Of a DNA stretch of 19,102 bases, positions 7,466 to 15,290 are shown piece by piece. The first letter of the stretch is position 1, and the number at the start of each line of letters is the position of its first letter. A model generated the notes under the pieces. It saw nothing but the letters and a program-made list of their open reading frames with translations. It was not told the origin of the DNA and ran no database searches. Source of the stretch: JAAYQU01 sp037441445 (GTDB lineage: Bacteria > Bacteroidota > Bacteroidia > Bacteroidales > Salinivirgaceae); the NCBI GenBank assembly GCA_037441445.1, contig JBBISE010000053.1, forward strand, positions 1-19,102. The letters run 5' to 3'. The position numbers and the translations under genes are program-made.

Positions 7466-8561
7466 ATGATTACATCCGACAACCTGAAGGAGCTTTTGAG
7501 ACGCGTAGAAGCGTTGAGGAGGCATCTTTGACATTGATGCAAAAAAGATTCGAATCGAGGAAGAGGAGATAAAAACCCAGGTCGAAGGTTTTTGGAACGA
7601 CACTGAAAAGGCCGAAAAGCAACTCAAGTTTATAAAGGGGCTCAAGATATGGGTCGAGGCTTTCGAAGATGTTTCGAAAAGTGCCGATGATTTGTCTGTA
7701 CTGTACGATTTTTATAAAGAAGGCCAGGCCGACGATTCCGAACTGGAAGCGCAATATAACCAGACTCTTATTTTGGTTGAGGAGGTTGAATTTAAAAATA
7801 TGCTGCGCAACGAAGAGGATCGGCTTGGGGCTGTTCTGAAAATCAACGCGGGAGCCGGAGGAACCGAGAGCAACGACTGGGCTGAAATGCTCATGCGGAT
7901 GTACCTCCGGTATGCCGAGCGGCACCGCTATAAAATTAGCGAAATAAACTGCACGCCCGGCGATGAGGCCGGAATTAAGTCGGTGACCCTACAGTTCGAG
8001 GGCGAGTATGCTTATGGCTACCTGAAGGCTGAAATTGGAGTTCACCGATTGGTACGCCTTTCACCTTTCAATGCCCAGAATAAGCGTCAAACGTCGTTTG
8101 CGTCGGTCTTTGTGTCTCCGTTGATTGACGAAAATATCGAAATTGTGATTAATCCGGCTGATATAGAGTGGGATACTTTCCGTTCTTCTGGCGCTGGCGG
8201 GCAAAATGTCAATAAAGTGGAAACCGGAGTACGGGTTCGGCACCTCCCTACCGGGATTACCATTGAAAATACCGAGACCCGTTCGCAACACAATAACCGC
8301 GAGAATGCGCTGCGCTTGCTAAAATCACAACTTTACGATCTGGAATTGCAAAAAAAGCGAGAGAAACAGGCCGAAATAGAAGGTTCAAAAAAGCGCATTG
8401 ATTTTGGTTCGCAAATTAGAAATTACGTTTTACATCCTTACAAACTGGCAAAGGATGTACGCACATCCTTTGAAACATCCGATGTGCAATCGGTGCTTGA
8501 TGGCGAGATTGACGATTTTATAAAATCGTATCTGATGTGGACCATGCAAACCGCCGAATAA
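7466..8561 (+). CDS. prfB: Peptide chain release factor 2, made by programmed +1 frameshift
   Basis: RF2 recognises UGA and UAA stop codons and triggers peptide release on the ribosome. The reading frame begins at ATG 7466, runs 21 codons to CTT (7526-7528), meets an in-frame TGA at 7529-7531, and continues in the +1 frame from GAC at 7530. The joined product is 364 residues, close to the 365 of E. coli RF2. The anticodon-like SPF tripeptide (residues 199-201) marks it as RF2 rather than RF1. The catalytic GGQ loop is at 244-246 (SGAGGQNVNK). A gene caller that ignores the frameshift would start it falsely downstream, near 7692. The N-terminal part shows the coiled helices expected of domain 1. 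It has its own promoter at 7417-7445 and a probable terminator at its 3' end. Confidence 0.97.
7517..7532 (+). other. prfB programmed +1 frameshift site
   Basis: The sequence is AGG AGG CAT CTT TGA C. The AGGAGG hexamer is an internal Shine-Dalgarno-like stimulator, placed as in the classical AGGGGG-TAT-CTT-TGA-C site, and CTT-TGA-C is the slippery stop context. When RF2 is scarce, the ribosome pauses on TGA and slips to GAC, which restores RF2 synthesis (established autoregulation). Confidence 0.95.
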
Positions 8562-8575
8562 ATGGTTCTTTTTTT
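8539..8575 (+). terminator. Possible intrinsic terminator of prfB
   Basis: GGACCAT (8539-8545) pairs with ATGGTTC (8562-8568), with one G-T wobble, across a 16-base loop that contains the stop codon. Seven T follow immediately (8569-8575). The long loop lowers confidence. Confidence 0.45.
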
Positions 8576-8629
8576 GACTATTATTGTGCAATAGTTAATA
8601 ACCGGCAATTTTAAAACACACTAAAGTAT

Positions 8630-8637
8630 TATTTTTG
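8630..8637 (+). promoter_or_regulatory. Candidate -7 element for the 8709 gene
   Basis: TATTTTTG is a full TAnnTTTG match in the 147-base gap after prfB. The upstream element is weak (TTTT at about 8609-8612, spacer 17). The predicted leader is about 65 bases. Confidence 0.4.
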
Positions 8638-8708
8638 TCGTTGAATTGCTATATGTTACCAAATCACCTATAATCAACAACTGAAATCGACAGTTGAAAT
8701 AGACCCTG

Positions 8709-9218
8709 ATGGATAGAATATACCGGAATAATAGACAAGAGATTGGCCAGGAATGCAATGTCCCCAACCAAAAACGCAGTGCTCAGGTTTCGTTTATACT
8801 GTTCATTACAATAACTTCCACTTTATTTCTTTTTCCCCGGTCAGTAAGTGCTCAATGCGATAACAGCTTAAGGCGCGAGGCCTACAAAAGTATCGAGGGG
8901 GGCACTTATTTAAGAGATTATAAGGTTACTTTTCCGGAAACCAGGGCAAAAAAGCCGACATCCGATGAGAAGAGCATAGTTATGAATAAAGGAAGTCGGT
9001 ATCGTTTTTCTGTTGCAGCAGATCCAACCAAACCCGGTAAACCAATAGTAAGAATCTTCGATCAGCACACAGACTACATAACGGTTGATAATGGGGCCCA
9101 ATCAGCTGTATTTGACTTCATGTGCAATAAAACCCAGGTTTATTACATTTCAGTCCATTTCCAGGACGGGAAAGAGGGATGTTGTATAATGATGCTTGGG
9201 CTTATGGATACAAAATAG
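8709..9218 (+). CDS. Small exported protein of unknown function
   Basis: This 169-residue protein has an unusually long basic N-terminal region (about 27 residues), then a hydrophobic core (FILFITITSTLFLF) and a cleavage site near SVSAQ-C. The mature part is about 120 residues, mainly predicted beta strands, with segments such as NKGSRYRFSV and PIVRIFDQ and a cysteine-containing C-terminal motif FMCNKTQVYYI...GKEGCC. Cysteines at the mature N-terminus, in the FMC motif and in the GCC pair suggest disulfides. No in-frame ATG gives a shorter signal peptide, so I keep the start at 8709. The strand pattern resembles small jelly-roll or pre-peptidase-like beta domains, but I recognise no named family. 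It has a candidate promoter upstream and a separate promoter precedes fumC, so it is probably monocistronic. Confidence 0.72.
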   Translation: MDRIYRNNRQEIGQECNVPNQKRSAQVSFILFITITSTLFLFPRSVSAQCDNSLRREAYKSIEGGTYLRDYKVTFPETRAKKPTSDEKSIVMNKGSRYRFSVAADPTKPGKPIVRIFDQHTDYITVDNGAQSAVFDFMCNKTQVYYISVHFQDGKEGCCIMMLGLMDTK

Positions 9219-9251
9219 TGTGTCCGGTTCCTGAATTTTTTATTGGGTGTA

Positions 9252-9281
9252 TTGACATGCCTTAATTTAGTTGTATATTAG
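9252..9281 (+). promoter_or_regulatory. Promoter of fumC
   Basis: TTG at 9252-9254, an exact 19-base spacer and TATATTAG at 9274-9281 (7 of 8 matches to TAnnTTTG) fit the Bacteroidota consensus. The same DNA also reads as TTGACA-N16-TATATT. The predicted start is near 9288, with a leader of about 30 bases. Confidence 0.6.
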
Positions 9282-9319
9282 CAAAAGAACTAGTATTAAT
9301 TGCTAAATACCACCAAACT

Positions 9320-10714
9320 ATGGCAAATTTCCGTATTGAAAAAGACTCCATGGGCGAGGTCAAAGTCCCTGCCGATAAATACTGGGGAGCTCAGACCGAG
9401 CGTTCAAGAAACAATTTTAAAATAGGAGAGGAGGGTTCAATGCCTTCCGAGATAATACTGGCCATGGCTTGCCTTAAAAAAGCAGCAGCCTTGACAAATG
9501 TCGAACTTGGTGTTCTGGACCTTGAAAGGGCAAAAAGAATTGCCACGGTTTGTGATGAAATCATGGATGGAACACTAAATGATCAATTTCCACTGGTAAT
9601 ATGGCAAACCGGTTCGGGAACCCAAACCAACATGAACCTCAATGAAGTTATCTCGAACCGGGCCCACGTTCTTTCAGGGAATCGACTGGGCGAAGGAAAG
9701 CCCGAAATTCACCCCAACGATGATGTTAACAAATCGCAATCATCGAACGATACGTTTCCTACAGCCATGCATATTGCGGCATACAAAACACTGGTACAAT
9801 TGACTATTCCGGCATTGTCAGAACTCAGAAATGCACTGGAAAAAAAATCGACCGAATTTGACGCCATTGTAAAAATTGGCCGGACACACTTCATGGATGC
9901 AACCCCTCTTACTTTGGGACAGGAGTTTAGCGGTTATGTATCGCAATTGGATCACGGAATAGAGGCGATAAAAAATACTCTTCCCCACATGGCTGAATTG
10001 GCTTTGGGGGGAACCGCAGTTGGAACAGGAATAAATGCACCCAAAGGATATGCGGAAAAAGTTGCGGCCAAGATTGCCGAGCTGACAGGTCTTCCATTTG
10101 TGACAGCAAAGAACAAATTTGAAGCTTTGGCATCGCACGACGCGTTTGTTGAATCGCACGGAGCCCTGAAACAGGTGGCAATTTCAATAGTTAAGATTGC
10201 CAATGATTTGCGTGTGCTTGCGTCAGGGCCTCGTTCCGGAATTGGAGAAATAATCCTGCCGGCAAACGAGCCTGGTTCGTCCATTATGCCGGGAAAAGTA
10301 AATCCAACGCAGATTGAATCAATAACCATGATTTGTGCCCAGGTTTTTGGCAATGACGCCGCCATCTCTTTTGCCAATGCCCATGGTCACTTCGAACTCA
10401 ACGTTTTCAAACCAGTCATGGTTTCAAATTTCCTGCAATCGGCCAAGTTGCTGGCTGATGGTTGTCGGTCGTTTGTTGAACATTGTGTTTCAGGGATTGA
10501 ACCCAATATTCAACAAATAAAGCATCATGTGAGCAATTCATTGATGTTGGTAACCGCCCTCAACCCCTTTATTGGTTACGACAAGGCTGCCGAAATAGCC
10601 AAGAAAGCCTACAAAGAAAACCTTACGTTGAAAGAGGCCGCTATCCAATTAGGTTATCTTACCGCCGATGAATTTGACAAATACGTAGTTCCGGAAAAAA
10701 TGACAGGGAGGTAA
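9320..10714 (+). CDS. fumC: Class II fumarate hydratase
   Basis: The enzyme interconverts fumarate and L-malate in the TCA cycle or its reductive branch, without an iron-sulfur cluster, as a cytosolic homotetramer. The 464 residues match the usual FumC length. Conserved regions are present in order: SGTQTNMNLNEV at about 99-110, HPNDDVNKSQSSNDTFP at 131-147, GRTHFMDATPLTLGQE with catalytic His190, and the fumarase/aspartase signature GSSIMPGKVNP at 319-329 with the catalytic serine of the flexible SS loop (Ser320/Ser321). It has its own promoter and no operon partner: the next gene is convergent with a 32-base gap. The GKVNP signature and the HPNDDVN segment distinguish it from aspartase and argininosuccinate lyase. 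Confidence 0.97.
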   Translation: MANFRIEKDSMGEVKVPADKYWGAQTERSRNNFKIGEEGSMPSEIILAMACLKKAAALTNVELGVLDLERAKRIATVCDEIMDGTLNDQFPLVIWQTGSGTQTNMNLNEVISNRAHVLSGNRLGEGKPEIHPNDDVNKSQSSNDTFPTAMHIAAYKTLVQLTIPALSELRNALEKKSTEFDAIVKIGRTHFMDATPLTLGQEFSGYVSQLDHGIEAIKNTLPHMAELALGGTAVGTGINAPKGYAEKVAAKIAELTGLPFVTAKNKFEALASHDAFVESHGALKQVAISIVKIANDLRVLASGPRSGIGEIILPANEPGSSIMPGKVNPTQIESITMICAQVFGNDAAISFANAHGHFELNVFKPVMVSNFLQSAKLLADGCRSFVEHCVSGIEPNIQQIKHHVSNSLMLVTALNPFIGYDKAAEIAKKAYKENLTLKEAAIQLGYLTADEFDKYVVPEKMTGR

Positions 10715-10746
10715 AACCCGGTAAATTGCTTGAGGAAATAGCATTT

Positions 10747-11535
10747 TTAGTTCTCAAGGGCATCAAAAATGCCCTTGGCTAATTCTTGGGGTTGCTCAAC
10801 AAACGAGGCATGTCCGCAGTTTTTTATTGATGTAAAATACTGAACTGCTGTTCCTTTTCGCATTCCCTCTATGGTTTCAGTTGATAATAAAGGATCCGAA
10901 TCGCTTCCAATAAGGTGTATTGGTGTGGTTCCATCAAGCAATTGGCGGTTGTCGGGACGGTTCATCATGGCATTCAGACATGCGATTATCCCTTCGGGAT
11001 TCATGGTTTTTACATCATCGACCCATTGTTTAATGGTTGCAGAAAGCCGCTCCAAATTATACCCGGCGACGACCCTGGGCATAAAAGCTTCAGCAATAAG
11101 AGGCAGTTTCCCCTGCCGGATTAACTCAATTTCGCGGCGCCGGTTTTCTTTTTTCTCAACACTATCGGCAAAAACATTACTGTGAAGGAGTCCCAATAAT
11201 GCCACACGGTCAGGTACCATTTTCACAACAGCCTGTGCCACGTAACCGCCCATGGAGTGACCATAAATGGCAAATGTCTGAATATTAAGATAGTCGAGTA
11301 GTAGAATAATTTGTTTTGCAATGTCCTCCATTGTCTGCTCCAAGAACATTGCCTCTGACTTTCCATGGCCGGGTGTGTCTAAAATCAAAACGGAACGATC
11401 CTTAATATATTGACCAAGAAAGGATTGATAAACGTTCATGGATTCAAGATAGCCATGTAACAACACCATGGGAACCCCTTCTCCTTTCTGATAATGGAAA
11501 GCTAACTGCTTGTTATTGAGCCTCGCCACGTCCAT
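10747..11535 (-). CDS. Alpha/beta hydrolase
   Basis: This 262-residue cytosolic protein is a standard alpha/beta-hydrolase. The oxyanion-hole motif HG is at 27-28 (VLLHGY), the nucleophile elbow GHSMGG has Ser94, the acid is probably Asp214 in GSDSDP, and the catalytic His242 lies in NCGHASFVEQP. No signal peptide is seen. The cap region (about 120-200) is helical. Families with this layout include esterases, lactonases, C-C hydrolases and MenH-like enzymes; I see nothing that selects one. It is the third gene of a minus-strand operon, starting 9 bases after the M1 aminopeptidase stop, so it is probably co-transcribed with a heptose-phosphate kinase and a secreted peptidase. That context does not reveal its substrate. 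Confidence 0.9.
   Translation of the reverse strand: MDVARLNNKQLAFHYQKGEGVPMVLLHGYLESMNVYQSFLGQYIKDRSVLILDTPGHGKSEAMFLEQTMEDIAKQIILLLDYLNIQTFAIYGHSMGGYVAQAVVKMVPDRVALLGLLHSNVFADSVEKKENRRREIELIRQGKLPLIAEAFMPRVVAGYNLERLSATIKQWVDDVKTMNPEGIIACLNAMMNRPDNRQLLDGTTPIHLIGSDSDPLLSTETIEGMRKGTAVQYFTSIKNCGHASFVEQPQELAKGIFDALEN
10755..10777. repeat. 9-bp inverted repeat at the convergent fumC/hydrolase junction
   Basis: CAAGGGCAT and ATGCCCTTG are separated by 5 bases, inside the last codons of the hydrolase gene. The stem could help end transcription from fumC, but no T-run follows on either strand, so intrinsic termination is uncertain. Confidence 0.35.
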
Positions 11536-11544
11536 AGAGTAGCT

Positions 11545-13845
11545 CTATCGTATGACAACAAATTTTGGACTTACAGCACCTTTAGCGCCGTCAAGAAACC
11601 GGGCAATATAGGTTCCTTCGGGGTATTGCGCTATGTCTAATTCAACTGTTGAACCGATTACCGGACTAACTGTTCCCATTTGTTTCCCGTCCAGGCTATA
11701 AATTTCAATCGACTGGAACTGATCCATCCCAACCTCAAAAGCAATCTTCCCTTTTGCGGGGTTCGGCAAGATGCGTATTTCGTTTTTCGACATTTCCGAG
11801 GGTACATCAACAATATCATAGCGCCAGATTCCGAAAGCATAATCGCCATTGACAAGGCTGTCAACGTAACAAAAACCGCTGGTCCAGCTGAGGTTGTTTT
11901 GTATTTGTATTTTTTTCCAGGGTTGGCCTGGTTTTTCCCGGTAGAGCATCTCAAACCGATCGGCAGGAAGGGGCGACCAAGCCGTATCGGCTGGGTTTTG
12001 CGAGGTGGTATGCATGAAGCGTGCCCGTCCCTTGAAATTTCCATAAGACTCCATGTTTACTGTCCAATAGTAGTGGGGTGAAAGTTCTAATCCATCATAA
12101 ATTTGTCCGTAATTACAGGGCTTTACCATGTTGTATGTAACATGAACCCACGCCGAATCAGTGTATGTTTGCGGGTAAACGGTAAAATACTGGTCAGTAA
12201 AGGCCATTTGAGAACCACGGACCATTTTTTCCTGTTTAATGGTGGCATCACCCAAAAGACAGTTGTAATCGACAATGGCAAATTTGGGCTCAAAGGGCAG
12301 ATTGAATTGCGCGGCACCATACCGGCCATCGAACTGAACCAAACGGGTTGCCGTATCGGTAGGGGAATTAAAAAATGTTACGCTAACCTTGTTGGCATCG
12401 CCCATAAATTGGCTTCCAAACCTATTTTGTCTGATTTGAATATCGGCCACTGTTCCTTCAATGGAGATTCCAGACAAAGAGTAGTGTGGGAAGCCGGCGT
12501 TGAAAACCCAGGTGTCAAAGAACGGAGAGAGGTTTAACCCCGTGTAATTGGTGAGGAAATCGCGAAATTCGAAGGTTGTTTTTGACTCAAATGCATGTTC
12601 AGCAAACCACTGTTTCAACGAACCGAAAAACAAGGAATCGCCCAAATATCCCCGGAGGGTACGGGCAACATCAGCCCCTTTTTTATAGACAGTGGTTCCA
12701 TAGGTATCGTTGTGGCCTATGCCATACAGTGGCAGGAACGCGCCGTCGTTTACATGAGCTCTCTGCAAAACAAATTTGTGGTTGTTGAGCGAGTAGGCCT
12801 TTCCTGCTTCAATTCCATAGCGCCCTTCAACGAAAAGGGCTTCGCAATAGGATGCCCAACCTTCGTTCAGCCACATATCTTCCGCTGTAGCACAGGTAAC
12901 GTTGTTTCCAAACCACATATGCGAGAGTTCATGAGCCATTAATGTTTGGTCGGCAAGCGTTGTTGAAATGGCGTTGCCCGGATAGGCGATGTTCATTATG
13001 TGTTCCATGGCGCCCGACGAGAAGTTGACGACCGAATAACCGGCACGCGGGAAAGGATAGGGCCCGAGGGCATTTTCGAAAATCTGGATCATTTGAGGGA
13101 CTCCGGCAAACGCTGTAGTCACAGAACCAACCTGTCCAGGGGAGCAAAACACCTCGATAGGAATGTTGCCTTGTAAACCCTGACAATTGTACTCTACTTT
13201 CTGGAAATCACCTACTGCCACGCTGGTTAAATAGGTTGGCGAAGGCTGTTCGAGTTTCCAATGCCAGACTTTGTTCCCTTGCCGGTTGAGTGTGTCCGAT
13301 TGATAGGTGCCTCCACAAGTGGCTTTGTGTGTGGGAAGGGTAGTAATGTAAAAGTCGTAGGTGGCTTTATCGGTAAAGTTGTCGATGCATGGATACCAGC
13401 AACGTCCGTAAACATGCGGATTGACCGACATTCCAACTCCCAGGTTGAATGCCTGTCCGGTTGAAAAGAAGAAGCCGCCCCATCCCGTTGGATCCTTTGC
13501 AGGGATTCCCTGGTAGAAAATTTCGGCGGTTAAGGTTTCAGATACTTCGTGAGATTGTTCAGATGAAATTCGAACAATGTTTAATTCGTGATTAAATGCT
13601 ACGCTTTGGTTGTTAAACTTGATACTGTCAACGGTAAGTTTTTGAAAATCGAAGCCGAACTGAGTTGTGTTTGAAAATACCGGCCTGAACAGGATTGTGG
13701 TTTTACCGGAGATGAAATTTTGCGATAATTGGGTGATTTGCAGGTGTATGCTGTAATGGAGCACGTCAATCGAATCGCGGTGGTTTTGCTGGGCAATCAA
13801 GGTGTTTGATGTCACCAAAAAAGCGAGAAGTAGAATTCTAATCAT
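11545..13845 (-). CDS. Exported M1 family aminopeptidase with type IX sorting domain
   Basis: This 766-residue zinc metallopeptidase has a signal peptide (1-19). An N-terminal beta domain is followed by the M1 catalytic domain. The exopeptidase motif reads GAMEH (278-282), a variant of GAMEN. The zinc site is HELSH (His305, Glu306, His309) plus Glu328 in WLNEGWA, and the transition-state tyrosine is Tyr387 in VYKKG. After a beta-rich middle region, residues from about 691 to the end look like a type A type IX secretion sorting domain: it begins with ILPNPAKG, continues with IEIYSLDGK and YPEGTYIARF, and ends with a basic residue. The enzyme should trim N-terminal residues from peptides at the cell surface or outside. 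The ATG overlaps the stop of the upstream kinase by 4 bases (ATGA), which indicates translational coupling. Confidence 0.94.
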   Translation of the reverse strand: MIRILLLAFLVTSNTLIAQQNHRDSIDVLHYSIHLQITQLSQNFISGKTTILFRPVFSNTTQFGFDFQKLTVDSIKFNNQSVAFNHELNIVRISSEQSHEVSETLTAEIFYQGIPAKDPTGWGGFFFSTGQAFNLGVGMSVNPHVYGRCWYPCIDNFTDKATYDFYITTLPTHKATCGGTYQSDTLNRQGNKVWHWKLEQPSPTYLTSVAVGDFQKVEYNCQGLQGNIPIEVFCSPGQVGSVTTAFAGVPQMIQIFENALGPYPFPRAGYSVVNFSSGAMEHIMNIAYPGNAISTTLADQTLMAHELSHMWFGNNVTCATAEDMWLNEGWASYCEALFVEGRYGIEAGKAYSLNNHKFVLQRAHVNDGAFLPLYGIGHNDTYGTTVYKKGADVARTLRGYLGDSLFFGSLKQWFAEHAFESKTTFEFRDFLTNYTGLNLSPFFDTWVFNAGFPHYSLSGISIEGTVADIQIRQNRFGSQFMGDANKVSVTFFNSPTDTATRLVQFDGRYGAAQFNLPFEPKFAIVDYNCLLGDATIKQEKMVRGSQMAFTDQYFTVYPQTYTDSAWVHVTYNMVKPCNYGQIYDGLELSPHYYWTVNMESYGNFKGRARFMHTTSQNPADTAWSPLPADRFEMLYREKPGQPWKKIQIQNNLSWTSGFCYVDSLVNGDYAFGIWRYDIVDVPSEMSKNEIRILPNPAKGKIAFEVGMDQFQSIEIYSLDGKQMGTVSPVIGSTVELDIAQYPEGTYIARFLDGAKGAVSPKFVVIR

Positions 13846-14858
13846 ATTTGCTCTCTTTGATTTTCGAAATATTCAATACATTCCTGAAGAAGCTGTGCCT
13901 TATCGACCGGCACTACGCCTGATTTTTCGCAAACCAGACCCCCGGCAATGTTAGCAATAGTGGCAACAGTTTCCATTTCCATTCCGGAACTTAATGCGGC
14001 GGCTGTCACACTGATTACGGTATCGCCGGCACCACTTACATCGGAAATTTCGCGTTTTTGTGCCGGCATGTGGAAAAAACGGTTCCCGTTGGTGATTAAA
14101 ATGCCGTGTTCTGACAAGGTGACCATTAAATAACTGGCCATCAGTTGTTCGCGAAGTTTGTTGGCTGCGCTGGCAATCTCACCGGGGTTGTCTTTTGGGA
14201 GATTCTCCATTTTTATTCCTTCGACCAACTCTTTAAAATTGGGTTTGAACAGGGTAACCCCTTTGTAAAAATCGAAATTGCGTTTCTTTGGATCTATCAG
14301 GGTTGGGATGTTGTGTGTGTTTGCGAATTCAACAATCCGGGCTATTACTGTGGGTGTGATATTACCCTTGTCGTAATCTTCAAATATTATGGCATCGGGT
14401 TTTTGGTTCGATAGTACTTTCAGGCAGTGAGCAACGAATTTCTGTTCCAGACCGTCTTTTATGGGTGACGATATTTCGTCATCGACCCTCAGTAAATGCT
14501 GGTTTGAGGCAATAACGCGATGTTTAACAGTTGTTTTCCTTTCCTTTGAGGTCATAATGCCCATATCTTCAATTCCGCATTCCTGAAGGAGGTGAAGGAA
14601 TTCATGTCCGCGCTCATCATCGCCAATTACGGCAAGCATTACGGGGGTGGCTCCCAGTGCTTTTATGTTAATGGCCACGTTGGCTGCTCCGCCCATGCGG
14701 CTTTCACGTTTGGTGACCGAGACCACGGGAACGGGAGCCTCGGGCGATATCCGTTCGGCTTTACCCCACAGGTATGAGTCAATCATAACGTCGCCAATAA
14801 TGGCAATGCGTTTCGAGTTAAAGAGTTCAAACAGCGATGGTAAGGATTGTGCTTGCAT
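13842..14858 (-). CDS. rfaE1: PfkB kinase, D-glycero-beta-D-manno-heptose-7-phosphate kinase type (RfaE domain I)
   Basis: This 338-residue ribokinase/PfkB-fold protein matches domain I of HldE/RfaE, which phosphorylates heptose 7-phosphate at C1 on the way to ADP-heptose for lipopolysaccharide core. Seen in sequence: IGDVMIDSYLWGKAERISPEAPVPVV at the N-terminus, characteristic of RfaE; GGAANVAINIKALGA; FEDYDKG; and the anion-hole motif SGAGDT with the catalytic base Asp279. The C-terminal nucleotidyltransferase domain of bifunctional HldE is absent, so the adenylyltransferase step must be encoded elsewhere if the pathway runs. It is first in a three-gene operon and overlaps the M1 peptidase start by 4 bases. 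The kinase fold is certain. The exact sugar is inferred from resemblance. Confidence 0.9.
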   Translation of the reverse strand: MQAQSLPSLFELFNSKRIAIIGDVMIDSYLWGKAERISPEAPVPVVSVTKRESRMGGAANVAINIKALGATPVMLAVIGDDERGHEFLHLLQECGIEDMGIMTSKERKTTVKHRVIASNQHLLRVDDEISSPIKDGLEQKFVAHCLKVLSNQKPDAIIFEDYDKGNITPTVIARIVEFANTHNIPTLIDPKKRNFDFYKGVTLFKPNFKELVEGIKMENLPKDNPGEIASAANKLREQLMASYLMVTLSEHGILITNGNRFFHMPAQKREISDVSGAGDTVISVTAAALSSGMEMETVATIANIAGGLVCEKSGVVPVDKAQLLQECIEYFENQREQI

Positions 14859-14877
14859 TTTGCCGGTTTTTGTCAGG

Positions 14878-14885
14878 CAAATTTA
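14878..14885 (-). promoter_or_regulatory. Candidate -7 element of the rfaE1 operon
   Basis: On the minus strand it reads TAAATTTG, a full TAnnTTTG match 19 bases before the ATG, giving a very short leader (about 13 bases). No good TTG lies at the usual distance. A 16-base inverted repeat occupies that position instead. Confidence 0.45.
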
Positions 14886-14899
14886 GCAAAAACGGTGCT

Positions 14900-14915
14900 C
14901 GAAATTAAAATTTCG
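14900..14915. repeat. Perfect inverted repeat upstream of rfaE1
   Basis: CGAAATT-AA-AATTTCG is a 7-bp palindrome with a 2-base centre, 15 bases upstream of the candidate -7 element. The centre is too small for a stable hairpin, so a dimeric regulator site is the more likely reading, if it is functional. Confidence 0.4.
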
Positions 14916-15070
14916 GGAAAAAGTTTGATTTATTGCGACATGATTAGCTGAAAAGATCTTATAAGTCAGTTTTACAGGTCTGACGAAACGGGTTCAACCT
15001 TATATTCCGGTATTGACGGAAAATTGAAGCCCCTTTTCATTTTTACCTCTTTATCTATCCGAAATAGTTG

Positions 15071-15078
15071 TACCTTTG
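15071..15078 (+). promoter_or_regulatory. Candidate -7 element for the 15099 gene
   Basis: TACCTTTG fully matches TAnnTTTG. TTT at 15050-15052 lies 18 bases upstream as a weak -33 element. The ATG at 15099 follows after a leader of about 15 bases. Confidence 0.55.
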
Positions 15079-15098
15079 CGACATAAACCTTACGATCC

Positions 15099-15290
15099 AT
15101 GATACGCTTTGTACTTTTCATCCTGCTAACAATAGGCTTGTATTACACAGTTCTTGCAATTATTGATGTAATAAGAACAGGTAAAAATAAATTTCTTATC
15201 CCCTTGTTGCTCTTGGTGCCCATTATTGGTGCCATCATCTACTTTCAATCAAAGGAAGTGGATAAGAACAAATCAAAATTCAATTTTTAA
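15099..15290 (+). CDS. Small two-helix inner-membrane protein, PLDc_N-like
   Basis: This 63-residue protein has two hydrophobic segments (about 3-23 and 32-50) joined by a charged turn (DVIRTGKNK), with a basic tail. The pattern of an aspartate plus basic residues after helix one, then LLLLVPIIGAIIYF, resembles the phospholipase D N-terminal (PLDc_N) membrane domain, which often occurs alone in small bacterial proteins. In full-length enzymes that domain anchors cardiolipin synthase-like proteins; alone its role is unknown. It has a good candidate promoter directly upstream. Its last 18 bases overlap the 3' end of the convergent rnhB gene. The coding call is supported by the promoter and membrane topology, and the family by resemblance only. 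Confidence 0.75.
   Translation: MIRFVLFILLTIGLYYTVLAIIDVIRTGKNKFLIPLLLLVPIIGAIIYFQSKEVDKNKSKFNF

Noticed and set aside
8513..8530. Perfect 18-base palindrome ACGATTTTATAAAATCGT as an operator or terminator
   Set aside because: It lies inside the conserved C-terminal coding part of prfB and encodes ordinary residues (DDFIKSY), with no T-run after it.
7692..8561. A separate 289-codon gene starting at 7692
   Set aside because: It begins at a TTG in the middle of RF2. The upstream part is read in the same frame after the programmed frameshift at 7529, so it is the body of prfB.
14985..15012. tRNA T-arm (GGGTTCAACC)
   Set aside because: The flanking bases do not form the 5-bp T stem, and no acceptor stem or anticodon arm can be drawn upstream.
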